Origin: Clostridiales bacterium
GTDB lineage: Bacteria > Bacillota > Clostridia > Caldicoprobacterales > DTU083
NCBI GenBank assembly: GCA_012512335.1
Contig: JAAZEK010000086.1
Span: 1-7,840, forward strand
Direction of reading: 5' to 3'
Length of the DNA stretch: 7,840 bases
Part shown: positions 1 through 5,829 of the stretch, in pieces
Numbering within the stretch: the stretch's first letter is position 1
Layout: the number at the start of each line of letters is the position of its first letter
Notes under the pieces: model-generated
Databases searched by the model: none
What the model saw: only the letters and a program-made list of their open reading frames with translations
Told to the model about the DNA's origin: nothing
Translations under genes and position numbers: made by a program

Positions 1-180
1 CGCTGTTGCAATCACGAATCAATCTAGAGCTCATCTCAGCTGAAAATACTACACCTTCCAAACTCACTTTGTTCAGACAGTGAAAGGTGCTTAACGCATT
101 TTCTGCTGATATTCGCTAAGATTGATAATCGTTCCTGCAAAGGCTTCTTCCATATGATTTATTATTTTAGCGTGAACAAT
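1..180 (-). repeat. Foldback/MITE-like repeat, copy A (truncated by window edge)
   Basis: Reading the minus strand from 180 down to 1 gives the same sequence as 2894-3073 on the plus strand, with 11 mismatches in 180 positions and no gaps (hand alignment). Only one terminal inverted repeat is visible, at about 157-180. The other end should lie left of the window, roughly 30 bases beyond position 1 judging by copy B. No transposase is encoded in it. It is intergenic, upstream of the nitroreductase promoter. Its function is unknown; it could be a non-autonomous mobile element or a structured RNA/terminator-like repeat. Confidence 0.85.
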
Positions 181-221
181 AACTTTGTCCAGACATAGTA
201 TAGTGGCTATTTCAAGATTTG

Positions 222-250
222 TGTTTATAATCACTCAATAGTTGTATAAT
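222..250 (+). promoter_or_regulatory. Candidate promoter of the nitroreductase gene
   Basis: A perfect -10 hexamer TATAAT lies at 245-250. At 17 bp spacing the -35 position (222-227, TGTTTA) is a poor match to TTGACA. A second TATAAT at 226-231 has no good -35. The site falls in the stretch between the repeat element and the gene, which otherwise shows only a 10-bp palindrome (TGTTTAAACA, 274-283) in the presumed leader. In an A+T-rich genome a lone TATAAT is modest evidence. Confidence 0.4.
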
Positions 251-298
251 TAAGAATAGGCTTACTACAAGTTTGTTTAAACACGACCAAATAATAAA

Positions 299-303
299 AA
301 GGA
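299..303 (+). promoter_or_regulatory. Ribosome binding site that decides the nitroreductase start
   Basis: AAGGA at 299-303 directly abuts the in-frame ATG at 304, which is too close to serve it. It stands 9 bases before the ATG at 313, a workable spacing. The start is therefore placed at 313. Confidence 0.65.
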
Positions 304-312
304 ATGTTGCAT

Positions 313-852
313 ATGAGTTTTTTAAGTCTTGCTAAAGAGCGCTTCTCAACTAGGGATTTCTTGCCAAAACCCATAGAAGAGGACAAGCTATTAGAGATTC
401 TAGAGGCAGCACGGATATCGCCATCAGCAGTTAACCGTCAGCCTTGGCATTTTATTGTAGTTCAAGACAAAAACATAAAAGAAAAGATTGTTGAAGCATA
501 TCCCCGAGATTGGTTTGCAAAGGCACCAGTTTATATAATTGCATGCGGAGATCACATTGAGTCTTGGAAAAGAGAAGACGGTAAGGATTATTGTGACGTC
601 GATGTATCGATTGCTGTTACACACATTATGTTGGCAGCAACAGACCTGGGTTTGGGTACCTGTTATATAGGGCATTTTGACGCTGATATATGCAGGCAGG
701 CTCTAAGTTTACCTAAGCATATTGAACCTATAGCAATCATCCCTCTGGGTTATCCAGCAAAAAAAGATTCGACTAAGCGATTTGATACCAGGAGAAAAGC
801 ATTCAACGAAATTGTGCATTTTGATGAATATGAGAGCAAAGTTGAAGAATAA
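313..852 (+). CDS. Nitroreductase family protein (FMN-dependent oxidoreductase)
   Basis: A 179-residue protein of the nitroreductase superfamily: soluble, usually homodimeric flavoproteins that use FMN and NAD(P)H to reduce nitroaromatics, quinones or other electron acceptors. Visible family features are the N-terminal RFSTRDF (residues 10-16, FMN phosphate contacts), PSAVNRQPWHF (37-47), the helix IAVTHIMLAATDLGLGTCYIG (100-120, the best-conserved block) and IIPLGYP (142-148). The length matches the small single-domain members. The start at 313 is preferred over 304 because of the AAGGA at 299-303. It appears monocistronic, with a promoter-like site upstream and a hairpin downstream, and it converges on the oadB unit. 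The physiological substrate cannot be read from sequence. The family call is secure; a specific function is not. Confidence 0.93.
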   Translation: MSFLSLAKERFSTRDFLPKPIEEDKLLEILEAARISPSAVNRQPWHFIVVQDKNIKEKIVEAYPRDWFAKAPVYIIACGDHIESWKREDGKDYCDVDVSIAVTHIMLAATDLGLGTCYIGHFDADICRQALSLPKHIEPIAIIPLGYPAKKDSTKRFDTRRKAFNEIVHFDEYESKVEE

Positions 853-870
853 TCGATTCTGATTGTATTG

Positions 871-911
871 AAGCCATATCTCCTGAGTCTATCTTAGTAG
901 ATATGGCTTTT
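871..911 (+). terminator. Hairpin terminator of the nitroreductase gene
   Basis: An 11-bp perfect inverted repeat (AAGCCATATCT at 871-881, AGATATGGCTT at 899-909) encloses a 17-base loop and ends in a short T run (CTTTTC). It lies 18 bases after the stop. The T tract is short, and on the minus strand there is none, so it should work mainly for the plus-strand gene. I see no convincing terminator for the convergent oadB gene in the 853-977 gap. Confidence 0.7.
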
Positions 912-977
912 CAATATGTTATAATTTAATTAATCTATCCTATGTCAAGAGTTTCACTTCTATAAGTGACGAGTTCT

Positions 978-2114
978 CTATCCAAACAACCTAATAAGAA
1001 AACCAGCGATTACAGCAGAGCCTATGGTACTGGCAACAATTGGCCCCATAGCGTGCATTAAAAGATGGTTAAATGGATTGTATTGCTGTCCCATGGTTTG
1101 AGAAACACGAGCAGCCATAGGCATAGCCGACACACCCGAATTCCCAATTAACGGATTCACCTTACCTCCAGTTAGCTTGTTAAGAAGCTTAGCTATGAGC
1201 ACACCACCAATGGTGCCGAAGCTGAAAGCAATTAAGCCCATACCAATAATAAGAAGGGTTTGAAAATTTAAAATCCGTTCAGCAGTAGCCGTCGCTCCTA
1301 CAGATACACCTATTAATAACGTTAAAATATTTAAAAGATGATTTTGCAGAGTTCTAACATATCTTTCAGTAACACCGCTCTCTCGAATCAAGTTGCCTAG
1401 CATGAGCATTGCTATCAAAGTACCTGCTTCGGGTACTAATATCATGGTTGCAAGAGTGATACCAAAAGCAAAAACAATTTTTTCTTTCTTAGATACTCTT
1501 CTAGGCTGGGACATAACTATAACTCTTTCTTTTTTAGTAGTTAAGGCCTTCACTATCGGTGGTTGTATGAGTGGAACCAAGGCCATATAAGAATAGGCCG
1601 CGATAGTAATAATCGGTAATAAGTGAGGTGCAAGTACGCTTGCAGTATAAATAGATGTAGGTCCATCTGAGCTACCAATGATACCTATTGCTGCAGCTTC
1701 CTGTACGGTAAAAGGCTCAAGCCCTGGAATAATATGTCCTAGTAACAAAGCCCCTCCTAATGCAACAAAAATACCAAGTTGGCCACCTATGCCTATGAGG
1801 GCACTTTTAGGTGAAGCAATCAAAGGTCCAAAGTCTGTCATAGCCCCTATACATAAAAAAATCATTGGTGGATAAATCCCCAAATCGATTCCTTTATACA
1901 AATAATAAACTAATCCTCCCTCATCATAAGCAGACAAAGCAGCTAAGGGGACATTGGCCATCATCATACCAAAAGCCAACGGAAGTAGCAATAATGGCTC
2001 ATACTTTTTGTGTATTGCTAAATAGGCGAGAAACAAAGCAAGGCACACCATAACAATTTCGGGTATGCCCATGCCCATGAATTCGAATTTGCTAACCATC
2101 ATCGCCAATAACAT
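978..2114 (-). CDS. oadB: Sodium-transporting decarboxylase subunit beta (OadB/MmdB/GcdB family)
   Basis: A hydrophobic, multi-helix protein of 378 residues (numbering from ATG at 2114). In oxaloacetate, methylmalonyl-CoA and glutaconyl-CoA decarboxylases the beta subunit decarboxylates carboxybiotin and pumps Na+ outward. Family blocks are GAMTDFGPLIASP (90-102), GIIGSSDGPTSIYT (144-157), VNPLIGNSGVSAMPMAAR (319-336) and NPFNHLLMHAMGP (346-358). Residues reported essential in Klebsiella OadB (D203, Y229, N373, G377, S382, R389, from memory) line up with D150, Y176, N320, G324, S329 and R336, so the protein looks active. The length fits the shorter MmdB/GcdB type. No alpha (carboxyltransferase), biotin carrier or gamma gene is in the window. 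It is co-transcribed behind the phosphoribosyltransferase-like gene. Alternative starts are TTG 2117, TTG 2108 and ATG 2102. The symbol denotes the family; the cognate substrate is unknown. Confidence 0.93.
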   Translation of the reverse strand: MLLAMMVSKFEFMGMGIPEIVMVCLALFLAYLAIHKKYEPLLLLPLAFGMMMANVPLAALSAYDEGGLVYYLYKGIDLGIYPPMIFLCIGAMTDFGPLIASPKSALIGIGGQLGIFVALGGALLLGHIIPGLEPFTVQEAAAIGIIGSSDGPTSIYTASVLAPHLLPIITIAAYSYMALVPLIQPPIVKALTTKKERVIVMSQPRRVSKKEKIVFAFGITLATMILVPEAGTLIAMLMLGNLIRESGVTERYVRTLQNHLLNILTLLIGVSVGATATAERILNFQTLLIIGMGLIAFSFGTIGGVLIAKLLNKLTGGKVNPLIGNSGVSAMPMAARVSQTMGQQYNPFNHLLMHAMGPIVASTIGSAVIAGFLIRLFG

Positions 2115-2117
2115 CAA

Positions 2118-2124
2118 CTCCTTT
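2118..2124 (-). promoter_or_regulatory. Ribosome binding site of oadB overlapping the upstream stop codon
   Basis: On the minus strand AAAGGAG (2124 to 2118) begins inside the TAA stop (2126-2124) of the phosphoribosyltransferase-like gene, so the two genes are probably translationally coupled. It leaves only 3 bases to the ATG at 2114, 9 bases to a TTG at 2108 and 15 to the ATG at 2102. The true start of oadB is therefore ambiguous within about five codons. Confidence 0.7.
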
Positions 2125-2774
2125 TATGTTTTTTTTATTTCTGAATAACCATCATGAACAATAATTGCATCTAGCTTTTCACCTTTTGTACACATGGGAC
2201 ATTCACTGGGATTATAAATCTGATAATCTGGAATATCCTCAGTTGTAAACATGGAGTTAATCTCCTGATCTGGTTCTTCTGGATATGCGTTAAATAATGC
2301 CGAGATTCCAACTAACTTCCCGCCATAGTAGTTAATACATTCCAGAGCATGGATCATAGTTAGCCCGCTGGATATAGAAGAAAGCAACAAAACAACATTC
2401 TTATTCTTTATAAATTCCTGCTTATCATTTTGAAACATTAGTTTTCTATCAACATTGATCATAGGTACTACTACATGAATCTCCTTACCAGCATTGATAA
2501 CTGATGTGCCCTCATCTATAAGCTCACCTGCCAGGTATGCACCAATTACTTCGGTTCCTTCCATACAAACAATTGTATCAACCAAAGTACTTGTCAAATA
2601 AGGCAGAGATAATTCGACTGCTACATCCTGTGCTACTGATACATTCGTTTTCAGATTGTTCAGATCTAGATAATGACTAAGATGAAAGTGATTGGTAGTA
2701 TAATGACCAGGGATTACTTTCATTTCTATTACCGGATTTTTCGTTAGTGGAACAACGAAAGGATTACTTTGCAT
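2124..2774 (-). CDS. Degenerate orotate phosphoribosyltransferase-like protein
   Basis: A 216-residue protein that follows the plan of type I phosphoribosyltransferases, closest to orotate PRTases by layout. It has an N-terminal hood-like segment with GHYTTNHFHLSHYLDL (23-38), then DTIVCMEGTEVIGAYLAGEL (66-85), then the strand-loop-helix NVVLLLSSISSGLTMIHALE (126-145) followed by GGKLVGISALF (151-161). The tail ECPMCTKGEKLD (191-202) recalls the CPLCxxGxPL ending of thermophile-type PyrE proteins. In active enzymes the PRPP loop carries two adjacent acidic residues (VDD.ISTG); here the equivalent pair is S132-S133, so normal PRPP-dependent catalysis is doubtful. The start at 2774 is chosen because AAAGGAG lies 7 bases upstream (2788-2782); extending to 2846 would run through the promoter. 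It is the first gene of a two-gene unit with oadB. It may be a sensor or regulator, or may bind another ligand. Confidence 0.72.
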   Translation of the reverse strand: MQSNPFVVPLTKNPVIEMKVIPGHYTTNHFHLSHYLDLNNLKTNVSVAQDVAVELSLPYLTSTLVDTIVCMEGTEVIGAYLAGELIDEGTSVINAGKEIHVVVPMINVDRKLMFQNDKQEFIKNKNVVLLLSSISSGLTMIHALECINYYGGKLVGISALFNAYPEEPDQEINSMFTTEDIPDYQIYNPSECPMCTKGEKLDAIIVHDGYSEIKKT

Positions 2775-2823
2775 CGAAATTCTCCTTTGCATAATATTAG
2801 TTTGATGGTTAATTTCCGTACCA

Positions 2824-2851
2824 ACTATACCACAGAAACTCTCCACTTCAA
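2824..2851 (-). promoter_or_regulatory. Promoter of the PRTase-like/oadB unit
   Basis: On the minus strand, TTGAAG (2851-2846) and TATAGT (2829-2824) are separated by 16 bp, with TGG directly before the -10 hexamer (extended -10). This is a good sigma-A type match, placed 50 bases before the start codon at 2774 and outside repeat copy B. The stretch 2852-2893 upstream of it shows nothing I can name. Confidence 0.6.
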
Positions 2852-2894
2852 GAAGAACAGCTCAAATGCTACAGTCTCAACGGGTAGATGTTTA

Positions 2895-3107
2895 CTGTTC
2901 ACACCAAAATAATAAATCATATGGAAGGAGCCTTTGCAGGAACGATTATTAATCTTAGCGAATATCAGCAGAAAATGCGTTAAGCACCTTTCACTGTCTG
3001 AACGAAGTGAGTTTGGAAGGTGTAGTATTTTCTGTTGATATGAGCTTTAGTTTGATTCGTGATTGCAACAGCGACTGGAATATATTTATTATTTTGGCTG
3101 TGAACAG
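2895..3107 (+). repeat. Foldback/MITE-like repeat, copy B (complete)
   Basis: A complete copy of the element, about 213 bp. The termini are inverted repeats: 2895-2917 begins CTGTTCACACC and pairs with 3084-3107, which ends GGCTGTGAACAG; they differ by one inserted base. Inside are a 15-bp stem (2962-2976 with 3027-3041, one G.T pair) and an inner stem (CACCTT 2985-2990 with AAGGTG 3017-3022, plus TCACT 2991-2995 with AGTGA 3006-3010). Shorter pairings lie between them (TTGCA 2934-2938 with TGCAA 3064-3068). It shares 169 of 180 positions with copy A in opposite orientation. No transposase or convincing gene lies inside. Exact termini and a target duplication are not certain; TAGAT at 2885-2889 and 3114-3118 is the only candidate. 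Confidence 0.85.
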
Positions 3108-3139
3108 AAACGATAGATACATTTATAAAATACTGAGTA

Positions 3140-3167
3140 TGTACAGAACTAGATTCTATGGTAAAAT
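3140..3167 (+). promoter_or_regulatory. Candidate promoter of the DUF1015 gene
   Basis: TGTACA (3140-3145, four of six matches to TTGACA) is followed after 16 bp by TAAAAT (3162-3167) with an upstream TGG (extended -10). It is placed just outside repeat copy B and about 70 bases before the start codon. An alternative -10, TATAAT at 3204-3209, lacks a -35 and would give a leader too short to present the AAAGGGG ribosome binding site (3219-3225) well. Confidence 0.4.
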
Positions 3168-3235
3168 AGATGCATATCCAATATATTCAGAATAAATATA
3201 CATTATAATTTATAAGCTAAAGGGGTTTTAACGAC

Positions 3236-4657
3236 ATGTCGGATAAACAAAATATTATTGAAAGTAATGGAAATAGAAGCCTTGCTATAAAGGAATGCTT
3301 GCGAACAGTTGGTATAGAGATTCCTCAAATTATGCTACCCAATCATACTATTGACCTAAAAAAATGGGCAGTTGTGGCTTGTGACCAATATACCTCCCAG
3401 CGCTCATATTGGAAGGCTGTAGAAGACGAAGTTGGAGATTCTCCTTCCACTCTACATATGGTTTTCCCTGAGGTTTATCTAGAAGATAGCGATAAAGATC
3501 AACGTATCATAAACATATCCAGTGCAATGAATGAGTATATGGAGAGAAATTTACTTGAAAGCTTGTTACCATCCTTCGTTTATGTAGAACGAACACTGGC
3601 AACAGGCACTCGAAAGGGTTTAATGATAGCTTTAGACCTTGAGCAATATGATTATAAAGAAGGCTCACAAAGCTTAATTCGTTCAACAGAAGGAACTGTG
3701 CTGGACCGCCTCCCCCCTCGTATCGCTATTCGCAAGGATGCCCTTCTGGAAACTCCTCATATTATGGTGTTAATAGACGACCCTGGAAAAACCGTAATTG
3801 AACCTATTGTCGAAAAGATTTCTGAATCTGATAAATTGTATGACTTCGACCTCATGATGAATGGAGGCCATATAGCTGGATATCGTGTAGAGCGCTTGGA
3901 AGCTATTGAAGGAATAGCAAATGGCCTCAGTAAATTAGCTGATCCTCAATTATTTAGACAGAAATATGATGTAAGCGAGGACATAGATGTACTGCTATTT
4001 GCAATGGGGGATGGAAATCATTCATTCGCTACAGCTAAAGCTTGCTGGGACAATATAAAGGACGGCTTAAGTGAGGAAGAGAAACAGAATCATCCTGCTC
4101 GCTTTGCCTTGGTAGAACTGGTAAATGTCCATGATGAAGCTATGCTATTCGAGCCTATACATCGAGTATTATTTGAAGTAGATCCAAAGCATGTTTTACA
4201 GAGTATGCAAGCATATTACAATGAAACAGAACAGCTCTTTGAATATGAATCCTTTGCTTCTAAGGAAAAGATGCTAGGTCATTATGAAGAATACTTGCAG
4301 ATTTATAGTGATACCCATTGTACACACCTAATCCCCTACAACTTCTTGGGAGAATGGGGCATTTTAAAAATAAGTCAGGCAAAAAGCAATATAGAAGCTG
4401 GAACCCTTCAAGCTTTTATAGATGATTATCTATCTAACAATCCGGAAGCTACAGTTGACTATATTCACGGAGATGAAATTACAGAAGAACTAGGTTCTCA
4501 GGAAGGAAACATGGGCTTTCTTCTACCTAATATGAATAAAAATGATTTATTTAAAACAGTTATTATGGATGGCGCTCTTCCTCGAAAAACCTTCTCCATG
4601 GGTGAAGCCCATGAAAAAAGATATTACTTAGAATGCAGGAAGATTATAAAAGAATGA
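3236..4657 (+). CDS. DUF1015 (COG4198) family protein
   Basis: A 473-residue soluble protein, recognisable as a full-length DUF1015 member by blocks I associate with the family: KKWAVVACDQYTSQ (42-55), the signature GDGNHSFATAKACW (258-271), ARFALVELVNVHDEA (288-302), FEPIHRVLF (305-313) and the C-terminal LPRKTFSMGEAHEKRYYLECR (448-468). No signal peptide or membrane segment is visible. The biochemical role is not established to my knowledge. In many anaerobes homologues sit beside serine-biosynthesis genes (phosphoglycerate dehydrogenase, aminotransferase); no such neighbour is present here. The start is supported by AAAGGGG at 3219-3225, 10 bases upstream. It is apparently monocistronic. 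Its stop codon lies inside the hairpin shared with the convergent exporter operon. Family call secure, function unknown. Confidence 0.9.
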   Translation: MSDKQNIIESNGNRSLAIKECLRTVGIEIPQIMLPNHTIDLKKWAVVACDQYTSQRSYWKAVEDEVGDSPSTLHMVFPEVYLEDSDKDQRIINISSAMNEYMERNLLESLLPSFVYVERTLATGTRKGLMIALDLEQYDYKEGSQSLIRSTEGTVLDRLPPRIAIRKDALLETPHIMVLIDDPGKTVIEPIVEKISESDKLYDFDLMMNGGHIAGYRVERLEAIEGIANGLSKLADPQLFRQKYDVSEDIDVLLFAMGDGNHSFATAKACWDNIKDGLSEEEKQNHPARFALVELVNVHDEAMLFEPIHRVLFEVDPKHVLQSMQAYYNETEQLFEYESFASKEKMLGHYEEYLQIYSDTHCTHLIPYNFLGEWGILKISQAKSNIEAGTLQAFIDDYLSNNPEATVDYIHGDEITEELGSQEGNMGFLLPNMNKNDLFKTVIMDGALPRKTFSMGEAHEKRYYLECRKIIKE

Positions 4658-4680
4658 GCAGCTTAACTGCTCATTCTCTT
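4651..4680. terminator. Bidirectional terminator containing both converging stop codons
   Basis: A perfect 11-bp inverted repeat (AGAATGAGCAG at 4651-4661, CTGCTCATTCT at 4667-4677) encloses a 5-base loop. T-rich tails follow on both strands (CTTTT on plus; TTCTTTTAT on minus). The TGA of the DUF1015 gene (4655-4657) is in the left arm and the TAA of the permease gene (4665-4663 on minus) is in the loop. One hairpin thus ends both transcription units. Confidence 0.85.
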
Positions 4681-5829
4681 TTGCTTGGTTATAACCAGTG
4701 CTAAAGCTAGTGCTACAACGGCAAAGCCTAGTACGATTAGCATGTTATAAAATATTGGAGTAACAGTCTTAGCAGTTACATTAGCTATTCCAGCAATCGT
4801 AATGTTAGATTTTACAAACCAGTAATTTGGTGTAAAGGATGCTACCCTTAAGACTTTATCACTAAGCAATTCTTGAGGTACAAATACTCCACTTATAAAT
4901 GAGGTTCCCAGGGATACTACATTGGCTGCTGCTGAAACAGCTCCAGGTCCATTAACTAAAATGCTGATTAAAAAGCTTATACTTAAGGCTGACACCGTAA
5001 AAATAAATGAGTTCAATAATAACAGTAGGCCTTTCTCTGTGAACATAAAACTCCCAAATAGTATCATGCTAGGTATAATCATAACAATCCAAGCTAGAAC
5101 TGCATAGCTTAAATTACCTAATATAAGCTGGAAATTCATGCTCCTAAGGGTCATTGGTGAGCAAAGGTTTCGACTTTTTAGATCCTTATTATCAAAAACC
5201 AACATGATTACGCTGACTCCAAGGATTAAAACTGCAAAGAGTGAATAAGCCATATAATTAAAATGATTACCAGCTCTTTGACCCTTTGAAACCTCTTCAA
5301 CCTGTCGATTCATCGTTACCTCTACTGTTTGCTCTAAGTCATTTTCAACAAATTGCACAAGCTCTGCATCACTTATGCCTTCCATATTAAGTGCATATGT
5401 TTTTACAGTATTTACATATTTGTTTATAATATTATCCAAATATACCTCACTAATGGTGCCAGAAACTGCAGTCTTTTCTATCTGCACGGCTTCACCTTTC
5501 ATCATATTATCACTAAATCTCTTAGGAACCCTTACTATATACTCAATTTCTCTGAAGAACAAAGCATCCTGTAGCTTATCAGATTCATCGGGTATATCGA
5601 TCATATTAGCGCTATGACTAAGATAATCTTTTAGCCCTTCTGATAAAGCACTCCCATCATAGTCGATAAAGGCAATATTTAATTTGGACTCCGTAAAATC
5701 CATATCTGTGGGATTAGTTCCAGCTGATGATGAAAGACCTAATGCTACTACTCCAAATACAACAATATAAATCATTATCTGTGGTAGGTTCTTTTGTATT
5801 ATTTTAAATACCGCTTTATATACTTGCAT
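4663..5829 (-). CDS. ABC-2 type exporter permease (second permease of the operon)
   Basis: A 388-residue membrane subunit of an ABC-2 type exporter. One hydrophobic helix near the N-terminus (about 16-35) precedes a large extracytoplasmic domain (about 36-190, mostly polar, with the LNIAFIDYDGSALSEGL motif typical of YhgE/Pip and ABC-2 membrane proteins). A cluster of five helices follows (about 192-212, 236-260, 266-291, 298-317, 362-381). SGVFVPQELLSDKVLRVASFTPNYW (313-337) is characteristic of ABC-2 C-terminal halves. The start at 5829 has GGAGG 7 bases upstream, embedded in the end of the preceding gene, with which it overlaps by 14 bases. This implies coupled translation and a heteromeric complex with the first permease. 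The architecture resembles two-permease exporters such as Bacillus LnrLMN, but the cargo cannot be inferred. Confidence 0.87.
   Translation of the reverse strand: MQVYKAVFKIIQKNLPQIMIYIVVFGVVALGLSSSAGTNPTDMDFTESKLNIAFIDYDGSALSEGLKDYLSHSANMIDIPDESDKLQDALFFREIEYIVRVPKRFSDNMMKGEAVQIEKTAVSGTISEVYLDNIINKYVNTVKTYALNMEGISDAELVQFVENDLEQTVEVTMNRQVEEVSKGQRAGNHFNYMAYSLFAVLILGVSVIMLVFDNKDLKSRNLCSPMTLRSMNFQLILGNLSYAVLAWIVMIIPSMILFGSFMFTEKGLLLLLNSFIFTVSALSISFLISILVNGPGAVSAAANVVSLGTSFISGVFVPQELLSDKVLRVASFTPNYWFVKSNITIAGIANVTAKTVTPIFYNMLIVLGFAVVALALALVITKQKRMSS

Noticed and set aside
304..312. Earlier ATG for the nitroreductase at 304
   Set aside because: The AAGGA motif touches this ATG, leaving no spacing; the ATG at 313 is correctly spaced.
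954..969. Hairpin TCACTT/AAGTGA after the oadB stop as its terminator
   Set aside because: Only a 6-bp stem, with no T run following it on the minus strand.
1393..2053. Plus-strand open frames inside oadB
   Set aside because: They are shadows of the strongly conserved minus-strand gene, with no family similarity or start signals.
2775..2846. N-terminal extension of the PRTase-like gene to 2846
   Set aside because: The extension would cover the -10 element at 2829-2824 and has no ribosome binding site, whereas 2774 has a well-spaced AAAGGAG.
2885..3118. TAGAT/TAGAT as target site duplication around repeat copy B
   Set aside because: It is only 5 bp, and the ends it implies are not symmetrical with respect to the terminal inverted repeats; it could easily be chance.
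3007..3195. 62-codon frame starting at GTG 3007
   Set aside because: It begins inside the foldback repeat, crosses its terminal inverted repeat and has no ribosome binding site; it resembles no known protein.
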